Part shown: positions 32,491-42,571 of the stretch, piece by piece
Position numbering within the stretch: the first letter of the stretch is position 1
Layout of the letters: every line of letters starts with the position of its first letter
Assembly: GCA_014529385.2 (NCBI GenBank)
Contig: CM043944.1
Location: 59,841,268-59,905,267, forward strand
Reading direction: 5' to 3'
Source of the DNA: Adiantum capillus-veneris
Lineage: Eukaryota; Streptophyta; Polypodiopsida; Polypodiales; Pteridaceae
DNA: 64,000 nucleotides
Translations under genes and position numbers: made by a program
The notes under the pieces: generated by a model
Seen by the model: only the letters and a program-made list of their open reading frames with translations
The model's database searches: none
Told to the model about the DNA's origin: nothing

Positions 32491-35295
32491 ATGGAGAGGA
32501 AGAGAATGAGTGTTTCTTTTGTGAGCTCACTTAAAGACTGTTCTAAGAAGAAGGATTTGTACCAAGGCAGTAGGATACATGCTGATATTCGTGATAGTGG
32601 GTTACTTGAGAAGAATGCGTACTTAGGGAACATGTTAGTCAGTATGTATGTCAAGTGCGGTGCACTTGTCATGGCACAACAAGTCTTCGACGAACTTCCT
32701 GTGCGGGATGTTGTCTCTTGGAACGCATTGATTGCAGGATATGCCCAACAGGGGCAGGGCCAGGAAGCTCTGGGCTGTTTTCAGCAGATGCGAAGCGAGG
32801 GCCTCTCTCCAAATGCAATCACCTATGCGTGCATCTTGAAGGCATGTGGCTCTATGCAAGATGCTAATATAGGCACAAAAATTCATGATGATATTGTTAG
32901 TCAGGGGCTGTTGCACAAAAATGTCATGCTTGGCACTACCTTGGTCGATATGTATGCCAAATGTGGTGCACTACAGAAAGCACAAAAAGTGCTTAAGGAG
33001 CTTCCTGTCCAGGATGTTGTCTCTTGGAATGCTCTGATTGCGGGATACATACAACAGCAGCAGGGCCAGAAAGCTCTAGGCTGTTTTCAGCGGATGCAAA
33101 GTGAGGGCCTCTCTCCAGATGCAATCAGCTACTCGTGCATCTTGAAGGCATGTGGCTCTATGCAAGATGCTTGTATGGGCATAAAAATTCATGCTGTAAT
33201 TGTTAGTCAGGGGATGTTGAAAAAAGATGTCGTGCTCGGCACTGCCGTGGTCGACATGTATGTGAAATGTGGTTTACTTCAGAAAGCACAAAGAGTGCTT
33301 GAGGGGCTTCGTGTCCGGGACGTCGTCTCTTGGAGTGCATTGATTGCAGGATATGTGCAACAGGAGCAGGGCCAAAAAGCTCTAGGCTGTTTTCAGCAGA
33401 TGCGAAGTGAGGGCGTCTCTCCAAATGCAATCACATACGTGTGCATCTTGAAGGCATGCGGCTCTACACAAGATGCTGATATGGGCATAAAAATTCACAA
33501 TGATATTGTTAGTCAGGGGCTGTTGCAAAGAAATGTCGTGCTTGGCAATACCTTGGTCGATATGTATGCCAAATGTGGTGCACTGCAGAAAGCGCAAAAA
33601 GTGCTTGAGGAGCTTCCTAGCCGGAATGTGGAGTCGTGGAATGCATTGATTGCTGGGTACACGCAACAAGGGCAGTCCCAAGAAGCTATAGGCTGTTTTC
33701 AGCGGATGCAAAGCGAGGGTCTCTCTCCAGATGCAATCACCTATGTCTGCATCTTGAAGGCATGCGGCTCTACTCAAGATGCTGATATGGGCACAAAAAT
33801 TCATGATGATATTGTTAGTCAGGGGCTCTTGCAAGAAAATGTAGTGCTTGGCACTGCCTTGGTCGATATGTATGCCAAATGTGGTGCACTTCAGAAAGCA
33901 CAAAAAGTGCATGAGGAGCTTCCTATCTGGAACGTCGTCTCTTGGAATGCACTGATTATGGGATATGTGCAACAGGAGCAGGGCCAGAAAGCTCTAGGCT
34001 GTTTTCAGCGGATGCTAAGTGAGGGCCTCTCACCAGATGCAGTCACCTATGCGTGCATCTTGAAGGCATGTGGCTCTATGCAAGATGCTGATATGGGCAC
34101 AAAAACTCACGATGATATTGTTAGTCAGGGGCTGTTGCAAAAAAATGTCGTGCTTGGCACTGCCTTGGTCGATATGTATGCCAAATGTGGTGCACTTCAA
34201 AAAGCACAAAAAGTTTTTGAGGAGCTTGCTGCCCCGAATGTTGTCTCTTGGAATGCACTGATTGCGGGATACGTGCATCAGGAGCAGGGCCAGAAAGCTC
34301 TAGGCTGTTTTCAGCGGATGCAAAGCGAGGGCCTCTCTCCAGATGCAATCACCTACGCGTGTATCTTGAAGGCATGCGGCTCTACACAAGATGCTGCTAT
34401 GGGCATAAAAATTCACGATGACATTGTTAGTCAGGGAATGTTGAAAAAAGATGTCGTGCTTGGCAATGCCTTGGTCAACATGTATGTGAAATGTGGTTTA
34501 CTTCAAAAAGCACAAAGAGTTCTTGGGGAGCTTCTTGTCCGGGACGTCGTCTCTTGGAGTGCATTGATTGCAGGATACGCGCAACAGGAGCAGGGCCAGA
34601 ACGCTCTAGGCTGTTTCCTGCAGATGCAAAGGGAAGGTGTCTTTCCAAATGCAATTACCTATCTGTGCATTTTGAAGGCATGTGGCTCCATGCAAGATGC
34701 TGATATGGGCATTAGAATTCACGATGATATTGTCAGTCAGGGGCTGTTGAAAAAAAATGTTGTGCTTGGCAATGCCTTGGTCGATATGTATGCCAAATGT
34801 TGTGCACTTCCGAAAGCACAAAAAGTGCTTGAGGAGCTTCCTATCCGGAATGTGGACTCTTGGAATGCATTGATCATAGGATACATGCAACAGGGGCAGT
34901 CCCAGGAAGCTCTAGGCTGTTTTCAGCGGATGCAAAGCGAGGGCATCTCTCCAGATGCAATCACCTTGAAGGCATGCGGCTCTACTCAAGATGCTGATAT
35001 GGGCATAAAAATTCATGCTGATATTGTGAGTCAGGGGCTGTTGAAAAAAGATGTTGTGCTTGGCAATGCCTTGGTTGACATGCTTGCTAGATGCGGTGCA
35101 CTTCAGAAAGCACAAAAAGTGCTTGAGGAGCTTCCTGTCCGGAATGTGGAGTCTTGGAATGCACTGATTGCAGGATATGCCGAACAAGGGCAGGGCCAGG
35201 AAGCTGTGGGCTGTTTTCAGCGGATGCAAAGCGACTGTATCTCTCCAAATTCAGTCACCTATACTTCCATCTTGAAGGCTATGCTTGCATCTTGA
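32491..35295 (+). CDS. PLS-type PPR protein, C-terminally truncated
   Basis: ATG at 32491 is chosen because everything upstream in frame is a translated CA repeat and 5' leader. The product is about 934 residues with no intron. It consists of nine tandem P-L-S triplets, each 102 residues (306 bp), with phase points at 32554, 32860, 33166, 33472, 33778, 34084, 34390, 34696 and 34990. Each has a P motif (DVVSWNALIAGYAQQ), an L motif (ITYACILKACGSMQDA) and an S motif (ALVDMYAKCGALQKAQKV). PLS PPR proteins bind single-stranded organellar RNA one base per motif, usually with C-terminal E and DYW domains for C-to-U editing. Here E/DYW are absent: reading stops in an L motif (ILKAMLAS) just after a small local duplication. 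No clear transit peptide is seen. It could be a truncated, possibly nonfunctional member of an expanding family. Confidence 0.85.
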   Translation: MERKRMSVSFVSSLKDCSKKKDLYQGSRIHADIRDSGLLEKNAYLGNMLVSMYVKCGALVMAQQVFDELPVRDVVSWNALIAGYAQQGQGQEALGCFQQMRSEGLSPNAITYACILKACGSMQDANIGTKIHDDIVSQGLLHKNVMLGTTLVDMYAKCGALQKAQKVLKELPVQDVVSWNALIAGYIQQQQGQKALGCFQRMQSEGLSPDAISYSCILKACGSMQDACMGIKIHAVIVSQGMLKKDVVLGTAVVDMYVKCGLLQKAQRVLEGLRVRDVVSWSALIAGYVQQEQGQKALGCFQQMRSEGVSPNAITYVCILKACGSTQDADMGIKIHNDIVSQGLLQRNVVLGNTLVDMYAKCGALQKAQKVLEELPSRNVESWNALIAGYTQQGQSQEAIGCFQRMQSEGLSPDAITYVCILKACGSTQDADMGTKIHDDIVSQGLLQENVVLGTALVDMYAKCGALQKAQKVHEELPIWNVVSWNALIMGYVQQEQGQKALGCFQRMLSEGLSPDAVTYACILKACGSMQDADMGTKTHDDIVSQGLLQKNVVLGTALVDMYAKCGALQKAQKVFEELAAPNVVSWNALIAGYVHQEQGQKALGCFQRMQSEGLSPDAITYACILKACGSTQDAAMGIKIHDDIVSQGMLKKDVVLGNALVNMYVKCGLLQKAQRVLGELLVRDVVSWSALIAGYAQQEQGQNALGCFLQMQREGVFPNAITYLCILKACGSMQDADMGIRIHDDIVSQGLLKKNVVLGNALVDMYAKCCALPKAQKVLEELPIRNVDSWNALIIGYMQQGQSQEALGCFQRMQSEGISPDAITLKACGSTQDADMGIKIHADIVSQGLLKKDVVLGNALVDMLARCGALQKAQKVLEELPVRNVESWNALIAGYAEQGQGQEAVGCFQRMQSDCISPNSVTYTSILKAMLAS

Positions 35296-36859
35296 AGGCA
35301 CATTGCATTACGCAAGACTCTTGACATTCATTACGAGATCAAGCTAGATGGGATCCACTTCTAAAGGGTCAAATTTCCAAATCACAAAGCCGGTCACTCA
35401 AGTGCTTCCCAATTATGGATGAAACAATTCAAGGCCAGTGACTCGAGTGTTGCCCAAATATGGATGAAACAAACACAAGCGGCAAGCAAGCAGCTCACAC
35501 ACTAAGCCAGAAAGGTTAGAAACTACTAGATGGTAGTATCTACTAGATGGTGCTTGAATGCAAAAGTGGAGCTAGCATACAGTGCATTCCTTTACTTGAT
35601 AGAAATGCTAAGAAGAATCTAGTCTCTCAGCATATTTGGAGGATACTTTGTCAACCCCACTTGAAGTGAAGACTAGCAATGTCATGCCATGCATTGATAA
35701 AGCCGATTTATTTGTTGCAAACTGGAGCATTTAGTCCCATTTTGAGGAAACTGATTTTCATGTGGCAAGGCAAGGTGTTGATGTGGTCCTTGGACCTCCA
35801 TCAGTGCTACAATGCTGATGAACTTTGCAGATACCCGTAGTGAAGGATCATGTGGCTCCATTAATACCTTGGTCTCCAACCATTGAAAGTGAAGCGTCAA
35901 CTTCCATTTCTGAACATAGCTGATTTGAGATGAGCCTAAATGTCCATTGCGAGACCAAACAATGCTGTGGCTACTAAAACGACACCGTAGTGTCTACAAG
36001 TTGCTATCCAGGTCGGGACCATCTCAGAAAAATCGGCAAGTATCTACAAACAAGGGAGATGGCACAGGTAATCCAAGGCCTCTTACACAAGGCCAATAAT
36101 CCGAAACCAAAGCAATTGTGGCTACCAAAGAACCAAAGTTCTCAAGATATAGGATCTTTAGCCCTCCTAAAAGCAAAGTTAGCTTCAAAGGACTCGGAAG
36201 TGCTATGCAGTCCCCAAGATCTCCTTCAGTTCCAAGGCTACTTCGGAGAAGTTCTGCGAACTGGGTGAGTTTATTTGAGCAATCTCACATTCGAGCAAGT
36301 CGTATGTAGTGCCAGGTTATAGCATCTTACTTGGACCATGATGACGCAGAAGAAAACGTCGATGACAATCACAGCAAACCAATTAAGCCACACCAAAAAG
36401 AGGACACTAATGACTATGTCAATAGGAAGCAAAATTTACACGTCAGTATCTCAACAATATTGCACTTTGTCAACATTTTAAATGATCTTAAAAGATTGAA
36501 ATGAGTAATGGTTGCATCTAAACCTAAAACAAAAGACACACATTGTTTAAAGTCTTATTCTCATAAGTATAGTGGTAAAGTTCTTATTCTTGATAATGTA
36601 AATTTGTGACCAAGTAAGCATAAAGTATCCTTAACTAGTTAAATTACATATTTCTCTTTTTGTTTACAAATGGATGTCATGTTTTCTTAATCTCCACAAC
36701 ACTTAGATATATTTGTTTACGTTTATCATATTTTTGTTTGTGTTAGGTGCTGCTAAGAATGTCTACAAGAAATTGTAAAGAGGTCTAAGGATTTGGTAAT
36801 ATATGTTTGATGGTTTGCAATAGTGATGATTTTCGGTGTCAGTATGTGTGATATATGTG

Positions 36860-36927
<68 letters not shown>

Positions 36928-37335
36928 GTTTTTTGTAGGTGGAAGAGGTTCTAAGAGAGAGCACAAGGATTGATTCAAATCTTTGCTTGCAAGCCAGAGA
37001 AATTGTGGCATGGAGGCTCATAGCTAGATGAGTGTTATGAAGCCTCCGCAATTTCTTAGGGTCTACAATAAAAAGAAATTTTTGTGACCCCTAGCTAGAG
37101 CAAAGTGCAAGTACAAGAGTTTGAGCTTCTTAAGATTAAGGAGGCCTTCTCTTTTTTAGAAACAGATAATGACTTAGAAGGCACCAAGAGCGTCTAGATG
37201 GCTAAATAAGGAGAAGTGATTGTTGCTAGATAGTCAAGAAAAGAGTCTGTCGACTTCTAATAGAAGTCAAAGTTAAAAAACAAAGGAAAGAAGAAGGTAG
37301 AGATACCAACCCAAGACAAGTGTAGTTCTAGAACA
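35296..37335. other. region downstream of PPR gene, no gene recognised
   Basis: The first 60 bp hold a frameshifted continuation of the PPR array (LRKTLDIHYEIKLDG in another frame). The rest has short open frames only, the longest at 35990-36268 plus strand (92 codons, rich in K, Q and P), with no motif I recognise. A (GT)n(GA)n microsatellite lies at 36868-36923. Confidence 0.5.
36868..36923. repeat. compound (GT)n(GA)n microsatellite
   Basis: About 13 GT units then about 14 GA units, after an AT-rich TATATATATG lead. Confidence 0.97.
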
Positions 37336-37430
37336 AGTTGGGGGGCAAAAACGTCCTAACAAGAGGAAAAAGTTTCTAGGTGGTCCTAAGTGTGTTCACA
37401 TACATCACTACCATAATGTGGTGACAAATC
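37336..37430 (-). repeat. diverged LTR fragment of copia A family
   Basis: GGTCCTAAGTGTGTTCACA with CATCACTACCA matches the LTR of copia A on the minus strand (compare 15485-15520). Followed by AATCCCCCCTTGAAG, equivalent to the polypurine tract side. DNA to about 37700 resembles decayed internal sequence without readable coding. Confidence 0.7.
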
Positions 37431-38189
37431 CCCCCTTGAAGTGATGCATTGAAGATGATCTAGGACTCATGCATAGGGAAATTCCATACACCCTTGATGG
37501 TCATTGTTGCCTTATTCTCTAATTAATCAAGGCATCAATGGCCATCAATCGGAGAATAAGAGAGACATAGTGAAGAGAATGAGCATCGAGTAGTGTTAAT
37601 CATAGCCACATGAGCATGAAGAAGCTCAAGGAATCCATAGCCATACACACACATGAGCTCTCACTAGAGTACGCTCTCAAAAAATGAGGTCAATTCTAGG
37701 GTTGTCTCTTACACATGCTTTATGCATTATCGGGGTGCCCAAAGCATTTAGGGATCCAAACTAACCGTATCTACTATGTAAGCACACTAATTGACATTAT
37801 CTTTACGACTTAAATCTATCATTGAGACCATATCTCATCATAATCATTACAATGGTTAAAAGTTGTTTGAAAAATTACTTTACAAAGTACTGTATTAGAA
37901 AATATCATTACCTAACCATACTAATTGACATTATCTTTACAACTTAGAACTCTCATTGAGCCCGTACCTCATTATAATCATTACAATGGTTGAAAATAGG
38001 TTAGAAAATTACATTACAAAGCCTCGTCACATGCCTAGAGGAGTGATTCCGAGGTTAACTTGGTCCATGAAGAAGAAGTACAACAAGAGCCCGAACAAGA
38101 GGAAGTTCATAATAGAGCTTTTGTCACAATGAGGAGTGGGGAGATTGGTCTTAGTTCTACTCAGGTGTACCTACCCTTCCTACCTTTCC
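37431..38189. other. no gene recognised
   Basis: AT-rich sequence with an imperfect local duplication: CTAATTGACATTATCTTTAC occurs near 37788 and again near 37920, each followed by similar text for about 100 bp. Nothing coding is visible. Confidence 0.5.
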
Positions 38190-39310
38190 CTTGGATATGC
38201 ATTTGAATGGCAAGAACTATGACAATTTGGAAAGCGACCATGATGGTACCAGTCTTCGATTCTTATGAGCTTGGAATTTTTGTCATCAACAATTTTCTAA
38301 AGCCAAGGGATCCTATGGGAGCAAAGCTATGAGCATGTCAATGCCCAAATCGATCGTTTATCATTTTTAGTACTACACCATCGGTCATCAGTCACATCAA
38401 ATTGATGAAGGTTGTGAAGTAGATTTGGGATCAACTTTCATTTCTATATGAAAGAGTTTCTTCAATGAAGCAAATAGCTTTGAAGGTGCAATTGAGGACC
38501 CTAGATGCCAAGCAATCATCCAATAGGGGTCACATCAACAAGATGTAGGAACTCCAATGGGAGGTACTTCATATGAGAAAGTTGATCAATTTAGAGGACA
38601 TGGATAACTAACTTTTTGGCCCATTTACCTCCTCAATGTTCCAATTTCTATTCTTTGCTCATTGCTAGTGGCAAATTGAATACTATTTCTTGGGACAAGA
38701 TTATTCCAATAGTGTTGGAACAAGAGGAGATGTTCAATGTGGGGAAGAAGTCAAGCTCCAAATCCTTGGTCAATTCTTCCAACGACAACAATAACAACAA
38801 CAAGAAAAAGGGTAAGAAGAAAAGCAAAAACAATCCAAAGAACAGCGATGTTGAAAAGGATGTCTTGAAGGCAGATCATCATTGCAATCATTGTGGGAAA
38901 AAAGGCCATTATTGGAGGAAGTGTCCAAAACGAGCTCGAGATGCTACTTTTGAAGGATCTTTTGTCCAACATGTGGTAGCACTATGGCACTATTTTCATT
39001 GCCACGACAAATCTAAAATTCTTGTTCACAATGAGGGCTCTATGGAGTTGATTCTAGATGATAGAGGGGGCCTACCACCACTGAGGTTCTTTATGCTCCA
39101 AAGCTGGGATTTTCATCTTATGTTTGTGCACGAGATGTGCAAGCTAAGCATGGAGGTGATTTTTAAAAAGGATGTGGTGTCCATTCAAGATCAAGATTCT
39201 GGCAAAGAGATCAAAGGGGGCATGGTGGAGAATTGTTCGTGTTCTAAGAGCACATTTTTGGTGGCCTCCTCTTATGTGGGATGCTCATTACTAGCGCAAA
39301 ACTTGTCATG
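38190..39310 (+). pseudogene. Ty1/copia gag and protease relic
   Basis: Plus-strand gag in shifting frames: LNGKNYDN, FVINNF, IWDQLSFLYERVSSMKQIAL and IALKVQLRTLDAKQSSN (about 38200-38520). An open frame at 38616-39311 carries a lysine/asparagine-rich stretch and CCHC knuckle CNHCGKKGHYWRKCP (about 38884-38928). The protease zone lacks the DSG site. DVVSIQDQDSGKEI near 39170 is the sequence usually just before the copia GAG-pre-integrase domain. It belongs to a third copia family, distinct from A and B. Confidence 0.75.
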
Positions 39311-39339
39311 ATTTTCAAATAGTGGGAAAAAGAAGACTG

Positions 39340-39612
39340 TTGACAGAGTCACAAGGATATATTATTGCTAATGATGTGTTTGAAAAGTGGGTTTAGATTC
39401 TGTTGGTCCTCTTTTTAAGTTAGCAAGTGGTAAGAAATATGTTATCATTGACATTGATTATCTTACTAGGTGGGTCAAAGCAAAGTTGTTTAAAGAATGC
39501 TCATACAATTGTAGAGTTTGTGTTTGATTATATTTATTGTGAATTTGGTGTACCACGGGTGTTTATCTTTGATAGAGGTCAAGGATTCTATAGTAAGCCA
39601 ATGCCTTGTTAA
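39340..39612 (+). pseudogene. gypsy integrase core fragment
   Basis: Reads DSVGPLFKLASGKKYVIIDI, DYLTRWVKAKLFKECSY and YIYCEFGVPRVFIFDRGQGF across a frameshift. It closely follows the integrase core of element F (FEKWGIDAIGPLPI, DYLSRWAEA, CKFGVPLELLSDKGPGF), so it is a plus-strand fragment of a related dual-RNase H element, joined directly to the copia relic. Confidence 0.8.
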
Positions 39613-39827
39613 CCCATGATGGTGGTTGACTTTTATTTTGAGTATTTTTAGTCATGTACATAAACTTTACCAGATTAGTTTATACGTTTTAACTTGCCAA
39701 GGGTGGATGCTTGTGTGTGAAGGGACTGACTTATATATAAGCCATTGTAAACCCACAACTCTCTCATTATCATATTTGCAATACACAGAGAACTCTTGCT
39801 TCATCTCCATCGCATGATTGCGGATTT

Positions 39828-39885
<58 letters not shown>

Positions 39886-39925
39886 CCACGATCAAGAATT
39901 GGGTGTTGGCACCAGGGGCAATGAG
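39608..39925 (+). repeat. LTR-like segment with TATA box and (GA)n
   Basis: Starts TGTTAACCCATG, has TATATATAAGCC near 39735 and a (GA)n run at 39831-39883, and is followed by TTGGCACCAGGGGCAATG (about 39906), similar to a primer site. It may be a solo or orphan LTR. No partner was found. Confidence 0.4.
39831..39883. repeat. (GA)n microsatellite
   Basis: About 26 AG units inside the LTR-like segment. Confidence 0.97.
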
Positions 39926-40990
39926 GAAATTGAGAATGTGGAGTATGACTTCTTGTTCTTTGCAATGTGAGGATCACTCAACGGCGATACATGGAGGTGA
40001 GTGACACACCATTGTTGTCAAGCATGAGCATGAGCATGAGCATGGTCTTGGTTTTAGTCTTTTGATAATAGATATGTCTGAAGCTATATATATACCATAC
40101 TTCTCCAAGGGGGGAAGTAGGCATGTGAGATAAAGGCTCCACCTTTCTCTTCACAAGCCTCCCTTAAAATTTTCCTTTTTACCCATATGCCCGGAAGAAA
40201 ATTATATGTTTTGGAAACTGTAGGAGCTTTAGGCAACACTGTGCTATAAAGCATTCCATGATCCCCTAAATGATTCATTGATTTTAGGCTATTACACACC
40301 TCTATTGGATACACTAATTTCAATATATCACACACCTCAATCACATATTTGGACAGTCAGATGTTGTGCTCTAAAGCACGCCATGATCCCCTGAATGATA
40401 CACTCATTCCAATCTATCACACACTCCAATCACATCTTGGGTGTAAAAAAAAAGATTAAAAAAAGAAAAATCAAGGAGAAAAAGGTAATAGCAAAGATAC
40501 ATGTACAAAAAGCTATTGTTCTTGACACTGTTTTCATGGTTTCAAAAATCCAACTATTTCTTATCTAGTGATCAATTATTTTGAGAGCGTTTAATCCTAG
40601 TGAAGACTTCATGTATCCTTGCAACTTTTGATCCATCCAAGTCATCCACACATGCATTGAAGTCATGAATAAAGAAAGAAACTTTTCTAAATTCATTTCT
40701 TTAAAGTGCAAAACTTTAAAGTATAAATTTTGTACATGTATCTTTGATACTACCCAAAAATGCGCCAAAAAAACAAAACCAAGCAATAGAAGGAACTCCA
40801 AGGGTACTTACCAACGTCTCTAAAGTACCAAAGTCACATGTATCTATGCTCTCGTCATGTGCTAGATTATTAATAATTAGAAAGAAAAATTCACTTAATT
40901 GAAATTTCCTGGGGACAAACTTTGGCAAAGGTGGGATGAAGAAGCTAGTTGAGGACATGGCTACTAGCCATGCCATATCAATGGTTGAGG
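39926..40990. other. no gene recognised
   Basis: Contains a tandem ATGAGC run (about 40022-40042, GAGCATGAGCATGAGCATG) and an imperfect repeat of CATGATCCCCTAAATGATTCA (about 40257 and 40382). Short chance frames only. Confidence 0.45.
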
Positions 40991-42363
40991 TGGACGCCTA
41001 TGGATTAAAGGTAGAACCTATTAATAAAAAATGAGTCAGGGTTGGAGAAGAAGCAACTAATGGGATTGGAGAATTGTGGCCATGTGAAATAGAGTCTGTT
41101 GTGAAGGGTAAAATGACTAAAGAGGTCTTGCATGAAGCTTGACATTTCACCCAAGGAGTTCACTAAAGTATATGTAACATAGCAAGGATTTTACTTTCTT
41201 GGAAATTTATAGATTCATGTGTACAAGAGGGGTATAAGGAATAATTAAAATCCATTTTAATGAACGCATGTGATATAAGAAAGTTTTACTTAGTGAACGT
41301 CCCGGGAGATTGCATTCAGCTAGGAACATGTTAAAATGACCCTATAGACTCTTTGTCAGTGCATGCGTACATTGCCAAATTCCAAGGCTACGAGAACATT
41401 GTTGAAGAGAAATGTAGGCGTGAGAATGGGAATGAAGGGCCTTCAAAATAGGCCACGAGGAGTGGAGGCAAAAATGACATAGTGCCTCCTAAATTAGCTT
41501 CCTTGCAATATATGCATGTCCCTGAAGTGCCGATGTAGGAAGCCTCTAAAGAAAAGAAGAAGGAAGCAACAAAAGCTAAAGCAAAGGGTCCAACCTACAA
41601 ACTCCAATCTGATATAGAGGCAGCATTTGATCTCAAAAAGGTTTTGGAAGAGAAGATTCTGAACATTAAGATGGAATTTACCTTTGGTGAGGTCCTTGGC
41701 ATAGCGAAGAGGGAGTTCCATGAAGAAATAATTGATTTCATAAAGAGAAAGTGGTAGTCTCTTACTGAATGTATCCATGTATAGGGTGAAAGAAAAACTT
41801 TAAATGCACATGGATTACAAGTCTATGATGAGCAAGATCATGAAATTGTGTTTGGATGCTACAAGTCTAGGGGAGAAGTAAAATAGGTTTGCTTCTTAGA
41901 GATGATGAAGATAAAGTTGAGACAATTCACAAGAGTTACTACTCCAAGAGTCATTGGGCAAGAGCAACTACCAAGACCCTCGTAAAAGTAGGAGATTTAG
42001 AAGAGCCATACATTGCATTGATAGATCATGGGTCAGAAATTAACCTCATGTCAAAGAGTCTTTATCAAAAAGGAAAATGGCCAATCGATATAAATCATGG
42101 ATGGATGATCCGTGCAGAAAACAACTCAAGGGGAGCTGTATGGATCTTGTCCAAATGTAAGGGTGACTATAGGGGATATGAAAGATGAGCAAATTTTTCT
42201 TGTGCAAGAGATGTCTACATACTCTCTTATCCTTGGGCAACCATACATCACTGCTACTTGTATGGAAACACAAGTGATGGATGATGGTTCATCTTATGCT
42301 AGGATAAGGAGTAGGGGTGGAAAGCGTGCAGTTCAATTCATTACTGTTTGTGTTGGACCATGA
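40991..42363 (+). pseudogene. Ty3/gypsy gag-protease relic, plus strand
   Basis: Decayed reading includes VKGKMTKEVLHEA, CVQEGYKE, DSLSVHAYIAKFQGYENIVEE-like text (about 41350-41415), then a protease: YIALIDHGSEINLMSKSLYQ (about 42003-42062), SCPNVRVTIGDMKDEQIF and YSLILGQPYITATCMET (42140-42275), with DHG where D-S/T-G is expected. It ends abruptly at about 42363 against the 3' end of minus-strand element F. Confidence 0.75.
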
Positions 42364-42571
42364 AAGAAACCATGAAATTCTTAGAAAGCAACCCTTGCCA
42401 AAGATCCCACTTAATTTGAAACTTCTTTTGGAAGGTGTTGTCCAGCTTACTGTTGTAGCGCAAAACCAAGTCATGTTTCTTGATACCCTTACTTTTGACC
42501 TTTTCATTTATCTTTGCCAAAGCCTTATCCTGCATCTGCCCAAAATGCTCCAATGTGCTCATCCTATCCAA
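42341..42571 (-). pseudogene. element F integrase C-terminal tail after in-frame UAG
   Basis: Same frame as pol. A single TAG (42572-42574) separates LLQLQEV from LDRMSTLEHFGQMQDKALAK, then KGIKKHDLVLRYNSKLDNTF and FQKKFQIKWD, the DLVLRYNSKLD...KFQIKW motif of the gypsy integrase C-terminus. Coding similarity ends near 42400. Confidence 0.85.

Noticed and set aside
33382-33972. 196-codon minus-strand frame opposite the PPR gene
   Set aside because: It is a mirror of the repetitive PPR coding strand; its periodicity is inherited from the 306-bp units.
35990-36309. Possible small gene downstream of the PPR gene
   Set aside because: Two overlapping frames with no recognised motif, start context or codon pattern. 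Kept only as unassigned DNA.
39906-39925. tRNA primer site marking a complete element starting at 39.6 kb
   Set aside because: The match is only suggestive, and no gag-pol or second LTR follows within the window.
40565-40976. Overlapping minus-strand hydrophobic frames suggesting a membrane protein
   Set aside because: The hydrophobic look comes from T-rich DNA. There is no start context or homology, and the plus strand reads into the gypsy gag relic.
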